Shown: positions 1-10,277, counted from the stretch's first letter. The stretch: 61,020 bases of DNA from Prorocentrum cordatum (GCA_963575745.1 CAUYUJ010000205.1:1-61020); one strand, 5' to 3'. Translations and numbers: made by a program. Notes: generated by a model from the sequence alone, not told the origin.

Positions 1-661
1 GCTATTCGAGTCGTTTGACAGACGCTCTCGGTTTTTTGTACTTAACTCGAGCTGTAGGGCAGCTGCAGGGATCATTATCACAGACATAGATGGGGAATCA
101 TCAGTCGCGTTCGTCTATTGAACCGAGAGCTCTGAACTCGGCCTGCTGCCCGAGCTAGGTTCGCGAAACTATTCGTATTGTCCGAATCATCTTGAGAAGT
201 GCTCTCGGTCTTCTGCACTCAACTCGTGCTGGGGAGGGCTACAGTGCTGCGGGTCACAGATATCGATTTGCACAGATCAGGCGCGTCTGTTGGTCGATTC
301 CAGAGCTCGGAACTCGGTCTGCTGCTCGAACTGGGTCCGCGAAACTATTCTATTATTCGAGTCGATACTGTCGGTTTTCTGGACTTACCTCGGGCTGTAG
401 GGGGGTGGGAATCACATGAGTGGATTCACAGACATCAGACGCGCCCGCCTGTCGCATTCAGAGGTCTGAACTCGGTTCGATACTCGAACTGGGTTGCGAA
501 ACTGTTTGTTTTTTGGTTAGAGTCATCTTGAAAGGTCTGAAATCGCTTGGGCTGAAAAACTAGTCCTTCTTTGGAGTTTTTTTCCACAGTATATTCTGTC
601 AGGAAGCTCTACGAGTCCCCCGGCGGTAAGAAAGGTTGACGGTTTACCGCCGGCGCCCAGT
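1..661 (+). mobile_element. HL1 element, 3' part (cut by window start)
   Basis: The window opens inside the ~178-bp monomers of an HL1 copy, recognisable by the recurring tcatcttgag, aactcgagctgtagg and gaactcggtctgctg words. The copy ends with the internal inverted repeat GGAAGCTCTACGAG (602-615), the hairpin stem CCGGCGGTAA/TTACCGCCGG and the terminus CGCCCAGT at 661. Short ORFs here are chance readings of the repeat. Confidence 0.8.
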
Positions 662-965
662 GGTGGTTCCCCCTAGTCTATTAATCGAAATAATGCAGCT
701 AGGGCCCTGAGAATTGTATCATCGAAAGCGTCATGATTCACTGCATGGAATGAAAATTCAAATTTGCAAAACGAATTTCAAAATCTCTCGTCATCTTCGA
801 AAAACCGACCCCAGGTCACCACATTGTCCGCCCGGGCCGGGTTGGCGAACTAGCTCCAACCCGCGCCGGAATTCCTCTAGCTCATCGATGCCGAAGAGCT
901 CTACGAGGTATTTTCAATCGACCAAAAGTCAGCAAAAGGTTCGTCGAGATTTTTCTTGCCAATTG
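662..965 (-). mobile_element. HL2-type element, 5' part, reverse orientation
   Basis: Read on the minus strand, this starts at 911 with TACCTCGTAGAGCTCTTCGG and continues through the HL2 5' block (gatgagctagaggaattcc, then a proline-like ggcggacaatgtgg stretch). It resembles the diverged HL2 subtype at 39,148-39,545 more than the main HL2 copies. Its own 3' hairpin is not seen. The short segment 912-965 is transitional and matches the start of HL1 and HL3 fragments. Confidence 0.6.
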
Positions 966-1939
966 GTAGCGTCCATTGGTTGCGTCCAAAACCCGGAGAG
1001 CAAGAAGGACAAACGCCCGAAAGCCTTCCTGGCGAGCTCTCGGAAGCTCTCCTGAAGCGCTCCCCGGGCTCTGGGGGGCTTTCCTGGGGCGCTTCTGAAG
1101 CGCTGCCAGGAACGCTTCCACGCGTGCCTGCACGCGTGCAGGCACGCGTAGACGCTTGCCGGAAGCTCTCCCGGACACGCTGCCGGGCCGGGCGAGGCGC
1201 TGCGGGGATCGTGGACCGGCGGAGATGGGCTGCTGGCGGGCACCACCACCGTCCGGCTTCTTCTATAATACCCTCTAGCTCTCAGAGAGCTCTCCGGGAA
1301 AAACCCGGAGAGCAAAGAGAACACAAACCGGAAAACCTTCCTCGCAAGCCCTTGGAAGCTCGCGTTAAGCTCTTCTGGGGCTCTGGGGGGCTCCCCCGCA
1401 ACGCTTCCGAAGCGCTGCCACAAACGCTTCCACGCGTGCCTGCACGCTTGCGGGCACGCGTGGAAGCTTGCCGGAAGCTCTCCCGGACCAGTTGCCGGCT
1501 CGAACGACCTGCTGCGAGAATTCTGGACCGGCGGAGATGGGCTGCTGGCGGGCACCACCACCGTCCGGCTTCTAATCTTAAACCTTTTAGCTCTCAGCGA
1601 GCTCTCCGGGAATTGGTGGTAGCGTCCAAAACCCCGAGAGCAAAGAGAACACACACCGGAAGTCCTTCCTGGCAGGCTACGGAAGCCCGCGTGAAGCTCT
1701 TCTGGGGCTCTGGGGGGCTTCCCGGCAGCGCTTCCGAAGCGCTGCCAGGAACGCTTCCACGCGTGCCTGCACGCGTGCAGGCACGCCTTGACGCTCGCCG
1801 GAAGCTCTCCCGGACCCGCTGCCGGGTCAGGCGAGCTGCTGCGAGAATTCTGGACCGGCGGAGATGGTCTGCTGGCGGGCACCACCACCGTCCGGCTTCT
1901 AATCCTAAACCCTTTAGCTCTCAGCGAGCTCTCCGGGAA
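966..1939 (-). mobile_element. Three HL3 copies in a row, reverse orientation
   Basis: Three GC-rich copies lie head to tail at about 966-1300, 1301-1612 and 1613-1939. Each reads, on the plus strand, CCCGGAGAGCAAAGAG at its left and AGCTCTCCGGGAA at its right. Each has the core palindrome GCGTGCCTGCACG/CGTGCAGGCACGC or a variant near its middle. A 338-codon open frame crosses all three. I treat it as a by-product of GC-rich sequence lacking stop codons, because the copies are also open in other frames and on the other strand. Confidence 0.8.
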
Positions 1940-2232
1940 CTAGCTCTCCAGCTCCCCGGAATTACTCTTTAGCTTCCAGCAAGACCTTGTTAAGGGAAGC
2001 TCTACAAGTTACTAGCTCCACCCCGCGCCGGAATTCCTCTAGCTCATCGATGCCGAAGAGCTCTACGAGGTACTCTTAAGCTTCCAGCAATAACTTGCGG
2101 AGGGAAGCTGTTCAAGTTATTTTTCGGCTTCCAGCAACTAGTTTAGGGAAACTCTACGAGTCATCTGCTCTCCAGCGCGCCGGAATTACTCTGAAGCTCC
2201 CAGCAACTAGCTTAGGGAAGCTCTACGAGTCA
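1940..2232 (-). mobile_element. Pile of short HL1 and HL2 5'-end fragments, reverse
   Basis: Repeated pieces read, on the minus strand, ACTCGTAGAGCTTCCCT plus aagctagttgctggaagctt. They are the first 50-80 bp of HL1, present at least three times. One HL2 start (CTCGTAGAGCTCTTCGG, minus strand) lies near 2050-2066. The pattern fits repeated insertion of complete elements into 5' ends of older ones, later partly lost. Confidence 0.6.
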
Positions 2233-2493
2233 CTTGGTAGCGTCCAAAACCCGGAGAGCAAAGACACCCTCGGGGACGGGATTCTTTCCTGGAGTGCTCT
2301 GGGGGGCCACCCTGCAGCGCTGCTGAAGCGCTGCTAGGATCGCTTCCATGCATGCCTGCACGCGTTGGGGCACGCTTGGAAGCTTACCGGCAGCCCTCCC
2401 GGACCCGTTGCCGGCTCACCGGAGGCGCTGCAGGGAACGTGGAGCGCCGTGGAAGAGCTCCCGGCGGGCACCACCACCGTCCGGCTTCTAATG
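2233..2493 (-). mobile_element. HL3 fragment, reverse orientation
   Basis: It starts with the HL3 3' terminus read in reverse (ACTTGGTAGCGTCC, then AAACCCGGAGAGC). It runs through a degenerate copy of the central palindrome and stops at ccggcttctaatg, so the HL3 5' terminus is missing. Confidence 0.7.
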
Positions 2494-3789
2494 ACTCGTA
2501 GAGCTTCCCTAAGCTAGTTGCTGGAAGCTTAAGAGTAATTCCGGCGCGCTGGAGAGCTAGTTGGCTCGAAAAAAAAGAACTGAACTTTTCACAACTTTTG
2601 GTCGGTTGAAAATTTTGTTCTCGAAATTCAACAATTCGTTTGTGCTCTAGTATTTTTTCCCGTGGGATTCGATCTTATTCCCGCTCGTCATCTTGATCTC
2701 AGCTCGATCGGGTATCTTTTATTGCCAAAAAGCACACTGGCGGGATCGGCCGTTTCGAGTCATCTTGATACGCGTTGTCGGTATTTTGTACTTAACTCGA
2801 GCTGTAGGACAGCTACAGAGCTGGTAAGCACAGCTAATCGATGTAGAATGATTAGGTGCGTTCGCCTGTGAATCCAGAGCTCTGAACTCGGTTTGCTAGC
2901 CGAGCTAGGTCCGCAAACCTATTCGTATTATTCAAGTCATCTTGATTCGCACTGTCGGTATTCTGAACTTAACTCGAGGTATAGGACAGCTACAGAGCTG
3001 GTAAGCACGCCTCATCGACTCAGAATCATCAGGCGCGTTCGGCTGTTCCAACCAGAGGTCTGAACTCGGTCTGCTAGCCGAGCCAGGTTCGCAAACCTAT
3101 TCGTATTATTCGAATCATCTTGATAGGCGCTCTCGATTTCCTGTACTTAACTCGAGCTATAGGACAGCTACAGGGCTGATAGTTACAGAAACCGATTCAG
3201 AATCATCAGTCGCGTTTGTCTGTCGAATCCAGAGCTCTGAACTCGGTCTGCTGCGCGATCTAGAATCACGAAACTGTTCGTATTCTTCCAGTCATCTTGA
3301 AAGCTACTGTCGGCGTTCTGCACGTAACTCGGGCTGTAGGGAGGCTTTTTTTTTTTCTTTTGTTTTTTTTCTGTTTCTGCAGGGCGGGTAATTCACAAAG
3401 GAAATAGAGAAGGAAAGGGAAGGAGGAATTTCGAATTTCGGAGACATTTTCGGACGCAGTCCTCCGTCTGCCGCGGGTCTGTGTTCGCATATCAGAGTGG
3501 TTTAGTATATGCCTTGTTAACCCTCCTGCCTTCCTGCTGGACTCCGGGTCATGGATCACTCGAGGTTTTTTTGGGCCTGGCTTTGAAAAAAAAACTATTC
3601 GTATTCTGCAATTTTTTGTTTGTTTTTTCGATACACCCCCTTCCATCAGCTTTACTTTATATTTCTTTTATACTTTTTTTTTTTTATTATATCATTTCTT
3701 TTTCAGATTTTTTTTTTTATATGTTGTCAGGAAGCTCTACGAGTCCCCCGGCGGTAACAAAGGTTGACGGTTTACCGCCGGCGCCCAGT
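2494..3789 (+). mobile_element. HL1 element with both ends
   Basis: The 5' end ACTCGTAGAGCTTCCC is at 2494. The conserved 5' block follows (gaaaattttgttctcgaaatt, then cagctcgatcgggta), then about three ~178-bp monomers. A T-rich intrusion lies at 3340-3725. The 3' module is at 3730-3789: inverted repeat GGAAGCTCTACGAG, hairpin stem CCGGCGGTAA/TTACCGCCGG and the terminus CGCCCAGT. The length without the T-rich part is within the HL1 range. Confidence 0.8.
3340..3725 (+). repeat. T-rich tract inside HL1
   Basis: The plus strand is strongly T-rich (runs of 8-13 T with tttag and ttcttt). It replaces the terminal monomer of the HL1 body just before atgttgtcaggaagctc. The middle third (about 3390-3600) is less biased. 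Similar T-rich blocks lie at 6,975-7,165 and 18,186-18,553, all on the same strand. Confidence 0.7.
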
Positions 3790-4136
3790 CTTAAACCCTT
3801 TAGCTCTCAGCGAGCTCCCCGGGGAAAACCCGGAGAGCATAGGGCAAACACACCAGAAAGCTTTCCGGGCGAGTCGTGCAACGCTCTCGCAAAGCTCTAT
3901 ACTGGCCCTCTGGAAAGCTCCCCTGCAGCGCTGCGGAAGCACTGCCAGAAACGCTTCCATGCGTGCCGGCACGCGTGCGGGCTCGCGTGGAAGCTTGCCG
4001 GAAGCTCCCCCCGACCAGCTGCCGACTCGAACGAGCCGCTGCGGGGATTCTGGACCGGCGAAGATGGGCTGCTGGCGGGCACCCCACGACCAGCTTCTTA
4101 TCTTAAGCCCTTTAGCTCTCAGCGAGCTCTCCGGGA
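3790..4136 (-). mobile_element. HL3 fragment plus full HL3 copy, reverse
   Basis: A 35-bp HL3 5'-end fragment directly follows the HL1 terminus (cttaaaccctttagctctc). A full reverse copy follows, from AAACCCGGAGAGC (about 3825) to GAGCTCTCCGGGAA (4136). The central palindrome is degenerate (gcgtgccggcacgcgtgcgg). Confidence 0.75.
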
Positions 4137-4436
4137 ATGAAATCTGCCCCTAGATGGGTCGGCCCTTGGCGTCAATGTATGCAATTAATGTATAGCCACT
4201 TCTATACACACACGTCTAGGTATACGGCACGCGTTTATTTATGTTTGTAGGTACGTATGCGTGCGTGTGCATGTCTATGGATTGGCACATACGGCTGACT
4301 TACTGGCATATATGCCGTCGCAAATTATGAACAGTTGGATGGGGATTGGCGGGGGCCGAACTGGCGAACTTGCCACCGAACCTCTTAACCCAAACCCGGG
4401 ACAACCATGCAACGCGACAGCCACGCCGATACTGTA
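4137..4436. other. Single-copy-looking segment, no gene seen
   Basis: This is about 300 bp of mixed composition with a tatacacacacg-rich stretch near 4200-4270. It matches none of the HL families. No convincing open frame or splice pattern is visible. It may be original host DNA between two HL3 insertions. Confidence 0.5.
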
Positions 4437-4762
4437 ACTTGGTAGCGTCCAAAACCCGGAGAGCAAAGAGAACACACACCGGAAAACCTTCCTGGCAAGC
4501 CCACGGAAGCACGCGTGAAGCTCTTCTGGGGCTCTGGGGGGCTCCCCGGCAGCGCTTCCGAAGCGCTGCCAGGAACGCTTCCACGCGTGCCTGCACGCGT
4601 GCAGGCACGCCTAGACGCTCGCCGGAAGCTCTCCCGGACACGCTGCCGGGTCAGGCGAGCTGCTGCGAGAATTCTGGACCGGCGGAGATGGGCTGCTGGC
4701 GGGCACCACCACCGTCCCGCTTCTAATCTTAAACCCTTTAGCTCTCAGCGAGCTCTCCGGGA
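4437..4762 (-). mobile_element. HL3 element, complete, reverse
   Basis: The copy is 326 bp from ACTTGGTAGCG (4437) to CTCCGGGA (4762), flanked by DNA that is not repetitive here. This makes it one of the best copies for defining HL3 ends. It contains a perfect 23-bp inverted repeat with a 1-nt spacer (4548-4570, arms GGCAGCGCTTC/GAAGCGCTGCC) and a perfect 26-bp palindrome (4585-4610). In the forward sense it sits between T and T with no obvious target duplication. Confidence 0.8.
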
Positions 4763-5334
4763 ATTCCACTGGCCCATTGATTCGGCCGCAAAGCCTAAAC
4801 CACCAAACAACACAATGGAACGCCACAAACAGCTGGCATCACACACAAGAGCGTCTGGGGATGGATTCGATGTTCGGTGTGGGGCGCGAACGCTGGGGAT
4901 GAGGCGTTAGGGCGTCGGCATTGGCCCGCCCCGCGCAAGCCTTCGACGTCCTGCGAATGGCCGCTGAGCTCATCTCGCAGCATGAGTGCGAAGCCGTACA
5001 ACTGGTAAGGTACCATGCCGCCAGACGTGATGACGGCATCGATGTGATTGCCATAGACCTCCTTCACCTTCACGGTAACGCCGTCAAAAACGTCATTGAG
5101 GCAGTGGCATATTGGACACGGGGTTGAGAGTTGCTGACAAACGGCGACCCGCTTAGCATCTTCAACGCCAGCGGGCCGTTGAGGAAGTACAAGCAAGAAA
5201 ACAGGAAACTTCTCGCATGGCCTCGCGAAGCGGAACCACCATAAACAAGCTGCCACCAATGCTCCATGAACAATGCGCTCGATTGCAGCACAAAGATATC
5301 GAACAGGAACGCCGCGCGCACCTGCCCAAATATT
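4763..5334. other. Single-copy-looking segment, possible captured gene fragment
   Basis: This segment is flanked by two HL3 copies in opposite orientation and matches no HL family. On the minus strand an open frame (5259 down to 4795, 154 codons) is less repetitive than its surroundings. It includes a plausible stretch, CPICHCLNDVFDGVTVKVKE, but I recognise no domain. It could be captured coding DNA, host intergenic DNA, or chance. Confidence 0.3.
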
Positions 5335-5721
5335 CCCGGAGAGCTCTCTGAGAGCTAGAGGGTTTTAGATTAGAAGCTGGGCGGTGGTGGTGCCCGCCAG
5401 CAGCCCATCTTCGCCAGTCCACGATCCTCGCAGCAACTTGCCCGACCCGGCAGCGTGTCAGGGAAAGCTTCCGGCAAGCTTCCACGCGTGCCTCCACGCG
5501 TGCAGGCACGCGTGGAAGCGTTCCTGGTAGCGTTTCAAAGACGCTGCAGGGATGCCCCCCGAGCCCCAGAAGAGCTTCACGAGAGCTTCTGTGGGCTTGC
5601 CAGGAAGGCTTCTCCCGGATAGCCTCTTGGGCTACGTAGGGTTGTTAGACTAGAAGCCGGCGGGCGCGCGTACGCCGCCGCACCCCTCCGCCCACCGCTC
5701 TACGTGCCCTTCCGTGACTCG
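5335..5721 (+). mobile_element. HL3 copy, chimeric 3' half
   Basis: It starts with TTCCCGGAGAGCTCTC and carries a near-perfect 40-bp palindrome around 5480-5520. It then becomes a scrambled GC-rich mixture in which a CCCGGATAGC word (the HL4 5' end) appears near 5614. No HL3 3' terminus is found. Confidence 0.6.
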
Positions 5722-5860
5722 TACCTCGTAGAGCTCTTCGGCAAGATGAGCTAAGAGGAATTCGGGCGCAGGTGGAGCTAGTTGGCCGACCCGAGCTTAA
5801 GAGACAATGAGACGACTTGGGGTCGGTTATTCTATCTTTGCGCAAAAAGTTAGTTTTATT
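5722..5860 (+). mobile_element. HL2-subtype 5' fragment
   Basis: It begins TACCTCGTAGAGCTCTTCGG and continues gcaagatgagctaagagg, the diverged HL2 subtype also seen at 39,148. It breaks at ttttattttt where the next HL3 copy begins, consistent with HL3 insertion between Ts. Confidence 0.65.
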
Positions 5861-6199
5861 TTTCCCGGAGAGCTCTCTGAGAGCTAGAGGGTTTTAGATT
5901 AGAAGCCGGACGGTGGTGGTGCCCGCCAGCAGCCCATCTCCGCCGCTCCACGATCCCCGCAGCGCCTCGCCTGACCCGGCAGAGGGTCCGGGAGCGCTTC
6001 CGGCAAGCCTCTGCGCGTGCCTGCACGCGTGCAGGCACGCGTGGAAGCGATCCTGGCAGCGCTTCAGAAGCGCCCCAGGGGAGCCCCCGGAGCTCCGGAA
6101 GCGCTTCAGGGGAGCTTCCGAAAGCTGGCCAGGAAGGCTGTCGGGTGTGTGCCCTCCTTGCTCTCCGGGTTTTGGACGCATCCAAGTTCTATCTTTGTT
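5861..6199 (+). mobile_element. HL3 element
   Basis: A forward copy runs from TTCCCGGAGAGC to ctctccgggttttggacgc plus atccaagt near 6186. The palindrome core is at about 6014-6043. The last ~12 bp before the next copy (tctatctttg) look like a leftover of the interrupted HL2-subtype host. Confidence 0.75.
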
Positions 6200-6951
6200 C
6201 CCGGAGAGCTCGCTGAGAGCTAAAGGGTTTAAGATTAGAAGGCAGACGGTGGTGGTCCCGCCAGGAGCTCTTCCACGGCGGTCCACGTTCCCCGCAGAAA
6301 CTCCGGCGGCCCGGTAACGTGTCCGGGAGAGCTGCCGGCAAGCTTCCACGCGTGCCTGCACGCGTGCAGGCACGCATGGAAGCGTTCCTGGCAGCGCTTC
6401 AGCAGCCCTCCAGGGGAGCTTCCCAGGGCTCTCCAGGAAAGATTTCCCGTCCTGGAGAGTGTCTTCGCTCTTCGGGTTTTTCCCGGGGAGCTCTCTGAGA
6501 GCTAAAGGGTTTTAGATTACAAGCCGGACGGTGGTGGTGCCCGCCAGCAGCCCATCTTCGCCGGCCCAGAATCCCCGCAGCCGTTCGTTCGACCAGGCAG
6601 CGTGTCCGGGAGAGCTGCCGGCAAGCATCCGCGCAGGCCTTCACGCGTGCAGGCACGCGTGGAAGCGTTCCTGGCAGCGTTTCAGAGACGCTGCAGGGGG
6701 GCGCCCCGAGCTCCAGAAGAGCTTCACGAGAGTTTCTGTGGGCTTGCCAGGACGGCTGTTCAGTGCGTGTTCTCTTTGCTCTCCGGGTTTTTCCCGGAGA
6801 GCTCGCTGAGAGCTAAAGGGTTTAAAATTAGAAGCCGGACGGTGGTGGTGCCCGCCAGGAACTTTTCCGCGGCGCTCCACGGTCGCCGCAGACACTCCGG
6901 CGACCCGGCAGCGGGTCCGGGAGAGCTCCCCGCCAGCTTCCACACGTGTAC
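6200..6951 (+). mobile_element. Three HL3 copies in tandem, last one cut at its palindrome
   Basis: Forward copies lie at about 6200-6481, 6482-6790 and 6791-6951. The first has a near-perfect 40-bp palindrome (about 6343-6382, core 6350-6375). The third stops inside its palindrome (cagcttccacacgtg) and is followed directly by an HL2 5' end. The first two lack the ACCAAGT tail and are joined through ccgggtttttcccgg. Confidence 0.75.
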
Positions 6952-7201
6952 CTCGTAGAGCTCTTCGGCATCGATGAGACCTCTCTGATTTTTTTTTTTT
7001 GCCTTTGTTGTGGGTCCTTTTCCATATTTATTTTTATTATTTTTATTTTTTTTTTTTTCGTTTTAGCCTTTTTTTTATTTTGTTTTTGTCTTTTTTCTTT
7101 TTTTAGCCTTGTTTAATAGTTTTTTTTTTAGTTGACTTTCTTTTCTTTTTTTTGTTTTTTATTTAGAGGAATAACTTGTAGAGCTTCCCGTAGCAAGTTA
7201 T
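6952..7201 (+). mobile_element. HL2 5' end with T-rich insert and HL1 5' fragment
   Basis: TACCTCGTAGAGCTCTTCGG plus catcgatgag starts an HL2 copy. The expected next word ctagaggaat is postponed to about 7164 by a T-rich tract (6,975-7,165). An HL1 5' fragment (aacttgtagagcttcccg) then begins after ggaat, again at a position where the HL2 host has a T. Confidence 0.65.
6975..7165 (+). repeat. T-rich tract
   Basis: About 190 bp with long T runs broken by ttttag, tttattt and ttcttt. It lies between gatgag and tagaggaat, two words that are adjacent in other HL2 copies, so it behaves as an insertion or expansion within HL2. Confidence 0.7.
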
Positions 7202-7526
7202 TCCCGGAAAGCTCGCTGAGAGCTAAAGAGTTTAAGATAAGAAACCGGACGGTGGCGGTGCCCGCCAGCAGCCCATCTCCGCTGCTCCACGATCCACGCA
7301 GCGCCTCGCCTGATCCGGCAGCTGGTCCGGGGGAGCTTCCGGCAAGCTTCCAGGCGTGCCTGCACGCGTGCAGGCACGCGTGGAAGCGATCCTGGCAGCG
7401 CTTCGGAAGCGCTGCCGGGGAACCCCCCAGAGCTCCAGAAGAGCTTCACGCGAGCTTCCGTGGGATTGCCAGGAAGGTTTTCCAGTGTGTGTCTCTTTGC
7501 TCTCCGGGTTTTGGACGCTACCAAGT
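7202..7526 (+). mobile_element. HL3 element, complete; exact insertion in HL1 host
   Basis: The 325-bp copy TCCCGGAAAGC...CTACCAAGT can be removed by eye. The left host word agcaagttat joins the right host word tgctggaagctt, giving the uninterrupted HL1 sequence seen elsewhere (for example 8635-8650). The insertion point is T|T and no base is duplicated. This is one of the clearest demonstrations of HL3 ends. Confidence 0.85.
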
Positions 7527-7595
7527 TGCTGGAAGCTTAAGAGCAATAACTCGTAGAGCTTCCCTGAGCAAGTTATTGCTGGAAGCGAAGAGTAA
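7527..7595 (+). mobile_element. HL1 5' fragments
   Basis: The rest of the interrupted HL1 5' end (tgctggaagcttaagag) is followed by a second HL1 start (AACTCGTAGAGCTTCCC) and its first 50 bp. That second copy is broken at agagtaatt by the next HL3 copy. Confidence 0.7.
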
Positions 7596-8282
7596 TTCCC
7601 GGAGAGCTCGCTGAGAGCTAAAGGGTTTAAGATTAGAAGCCGGACGGTGGTGGTGCCCGCCAGGAGCTCTCCACGGCGGTCCACGTTCCCCGCAGCGACT
7701 CGCCTGAACCGGCAACGTGTCCGGGAGAGCTTCCGGCAAGCTTCCACGCGTGCCTGCACGCGTGCAGGCACGCATGGAAGCGTTTCGGCCAGCGCTTCAG
7801 AAGCTCTGCTGGGGAGCTTCCCAGAGCTCTCCAGCAAAGACTTGTAAGCGTCCAAAACCCGGATAGCGAAGCCAAGCGCGGAACGCCGCACGTGGACTCT
7901 GCCAGGCCGCCTGAAACAATGCGCGGGACGCTGGAAAACTTGCAGGAGACGCTTGCAGGGGCGCTGTTTACGATGCGTGGGGCCCTTCAAAGCGCGGAAG
8001 GAAGATCTGCCTAGGAGCCTGGAAAAACTGCCGAAGCTCTTCCGAAGCTCTGCCGAAGCGCTTCGCGCACCCTGGAGCCACGCGTATTGGGAAACGCTAG
8101 GAAGCCACGCTCCCGGACCCGCTGCAACCTCCGGCGAGTTGCTGCGAGAATCGTGGACCGGCGGAGGTGGGCGTGTCTCCCTCACCACCCACCGCCGGCT
8201 TCTTCTCTGAAACCCTCAGCTCTCCAAGGAGCTATCCGGGAATTTCCCGTTCCCAAAGGGTTTCTTCGCTCTCCGGGTTTTT
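7596..8282. mobile_element. HL3 copy interrupted by a reverse HL4 copy
   Basis: A forward HL3 starts at about 7596 (TCCCGGAGAGCTCGC). Near 7841 a reverse HL4 begins (ACTTGTAAGCGTCC, then AAACCCGGATAGC) and ends with GAGCTATCCGGGA near 8239. HL3-like tail sequence (tttcccgttcccaaagg to gctctccgggttttt) resumes to 8282. Host and insert therefore lie in opposite orientation. Confidence 0.7.
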
Positions 8283-8610
8283 CCCGGGTAGCTCCTTGGC
8301 GAGCTGAGGGTTTCAGATAAGAAGCCGGCGGTGGGTGGTGAGGAGCACACGCCCATCTCCGCCGGTCCACGATTCTCGCAGCAGGTTGCCGGAACCGGCA
8401 GCGGGTCCGGGAGCGTGGCTTCCTAGCGTTTCCCAATACGCGTGGCTCCAGGGTGCGCGAAGCGCTTCGGCAGAGCTTCGGAAGAGCTTCGGCAGTTCCC
8501 GGGTAGCTCCTTGGAGAGCTGAGGGTTTCAGATAAGAAGCCGGAGGTGGGTGGTGAGGGGGGCACGCCCACGCTCGCCGGTCCACGCTCGCCGGAGAAAC
8601 TCGCCGGAGT
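8283..8610 (+). mobile_element. Two truncated HL4 copies
   Basis: Both begin with CCCGGGTAGCTCCTTGG and gagctgagggtttcag, and both lack the HL4 3' terminus. The first breaks at agcttcggcag, the second at actcgccggag. Confidence 0.7.
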
Positions 8611-9719
8611 AACTCGTAGAGCTTCCCTTAGCAAGTTATTGCTGGAAGCTTAAGAGTAATTCCGGGGAGCTGGAGAGCTAGTTGGCAAGAAAAATCTCGA
8701 CGGACCTTTTGATGACTTTTGGTCGGTTGAAAATTTTGTTCTCAAAATTTGACCATTCGTTAGAGCTCTAGTATTTTCTCCCATGATATTCGATCTTATT
8801 CCCGCTCGCCATCTTGATCTCAGCTCGATCGGGTAACTTTGAAGGCCAAAAAGCAGGCAGGCGGGAACGGCCGTTTCGAGTCATCTTGATACGCGCTGTC
8901 GGTGTTCTCAAGATAACTCGAGCTTCAGGACAACTACAGAGCTGGTTAGCACAGCTAATGCATTCAGAATGATCAGGCGCGTTCGCCTGTTGAATCCAGA
9001 GGTCTGAACTCGGTCTGCTAGCCGAGCTAGGGTCGCAAACCTATTCGTATTATTCGAGTCATTGTAGCAGACGCTCTCGGTTTTTCGTACTTAACTCGAT
9101 CTGTAGGGCGGCCACAGAGCTGATAATCACAGAAATCGATTGATAATTACCAGGCGCGTTCGTCTGTTGAATCAACAGATCTGAACTCGGCCTGCTCCCC
9201 GAGCTAGGTTCGCGAACCTATTTGTATTCTTCGAGTGGTCTTGAGAAGTGCTCTCGGTTTTCTGTACTTTAATCGTGCTGGGGGAGGGTTAGAGTGCTGC
9301 TGGTCACAGAAATCGATTCCGAGACATCAGGCGCGTCCGTTCGTCGAATCGAGAGCTCGGAACCCGGTCTGCTGCTCCGAAACTATTGTATTATTCGAGT
9401 CATTCTGAGAGGTACTCTCGCTTTTCTTCACTTAACTCAGGCTGTATGGGGGGCTGCAGAGCTGGTAATTACAGGAATCGATCTGCAGACATCAGACGCG
9501 TCCGCCTGTCGCATTCAAAGGTCTGAACTCGGTTTCATACTCGAGCTCGATTGGAAAACTGTTGGTTTGTTTTGTTAGAGTCATTTTGAGAGGTCTATAT
9601 TCGCTTGGGCTGAAAAGCTAGCCGATCTCTGAAATTCTTTTCCGCATTATATATTGTCAGGAAGCTCTACGAGTCCCCCGGCGGTAAGAAAGGTTGACGG
9701 TTTACCGCCGGCGCCCAGT
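8611..9719 (+). mobile_element. HL1 element, complete
   Basis: The 1,109-bp copy runs from AACTCGTAGAGCTTCCC to CGCCCAGT. It contains the conserved 5' block, about four ~178-bp monomers (8876-9600), the internal repeat GGAAGCTCTACGAG and the terminal hairpin (9660-9719). No protein-coding capacity was recognised. Confidence 0.85.
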
Positions 9720-9849
9720 TCGCAGCGGGTCCGGGAGCGTGGCATCTAGCGTTTCCCAATACGCGTGGCTCCAGGGTGCGCGAAGCGCTTCGGCAGAGCT
9801 TCGGAAGAGCTTCGGCAGTTCTTCCAGGCTCCTAGGCAGATCTTCCTTT
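9720..9849 (+). mobile_element. HL4 fragment
   Basis: An internal HL4 piece (cgcagcgggtccgggagcg to aggcagatcttcctt) directly follows the HL1 terminus. It is interrupted by the next full HL4 copy at a T. Confidence 0.65.
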
Positions 9850-10251
9850 TCCCGGATAGCTCCTTGAGAGCAGAGGGTTTCAGAGAAGAAGCCGGCTGTG
9901 GGTGGTGAGGAGGACACGCCCACCTTCGCCGGTCCACGATCGTCGCAGCAGCTTGCCGGAACCGGCAGCGGGTCCGGGAGCGTGGCTTCCTAGCGTTTCC
10001 CAATACGCGTGGCTCCAGGGTGCGCGAAGCGCTTCGGCAGAGCTTCGGAAGAGCTTCGGCAGTTCTTCCAGGCTCCTGGGCAAATCTTCCTTGCGCGCTT
10101 TGCAGGGCCCCACGCATCGTAAACGGCGCTCCTGCAAGCGTCTCCTGCCAGGTTTCCAGCGTCCCGCGCATCGTTTCAGGCGGCCTGGCAGAGGTCCCCG
10201 TGCGGCGTTCCGCCCTTGGCTTCGCTATCCGGGTTTTGGACGCTTACAAGT
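9850..10251 (+). mobile_element. HL4 element, complete
   Basis: The 402-bp forward copy runs from TCCCGGATAGCTCC to GCTATCCGGG, TTTTGGACGC and TTACAAGT. The terminal inverted repeat is CCCGGATAGC/GCTATCCGGG, with a 19-bp tail beyond the 3' repeat, the same asymmetric layout as HL3. It inserts into an older HL4 fragment. Confidence 0.8.
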
Positions 10252-10277
10252 AACTCGTAGAGCTTCCCTTAGCAAGT
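10252..10277 (+). mobile_element. HL1 5' fragment, left part of an interrupted host
   Basis: AACTCGTAGAGCTTCCC plus ttagcaagt. It continues at 11,669 with tattgctggaagc after removal of the HL1 copy 10,278-11,668. Joining the two gives the normal HL1 start at a T|T point. Confidence 0.8.

Noticed and set aside
956-1972. A 338-codon open frame across HL3 copies, with overlapping long frames on the other strand
   Set aside because: The sequence is GC-rich and lacks stops in several frames at once. The peptide simply repeats with the element and shows no domain.
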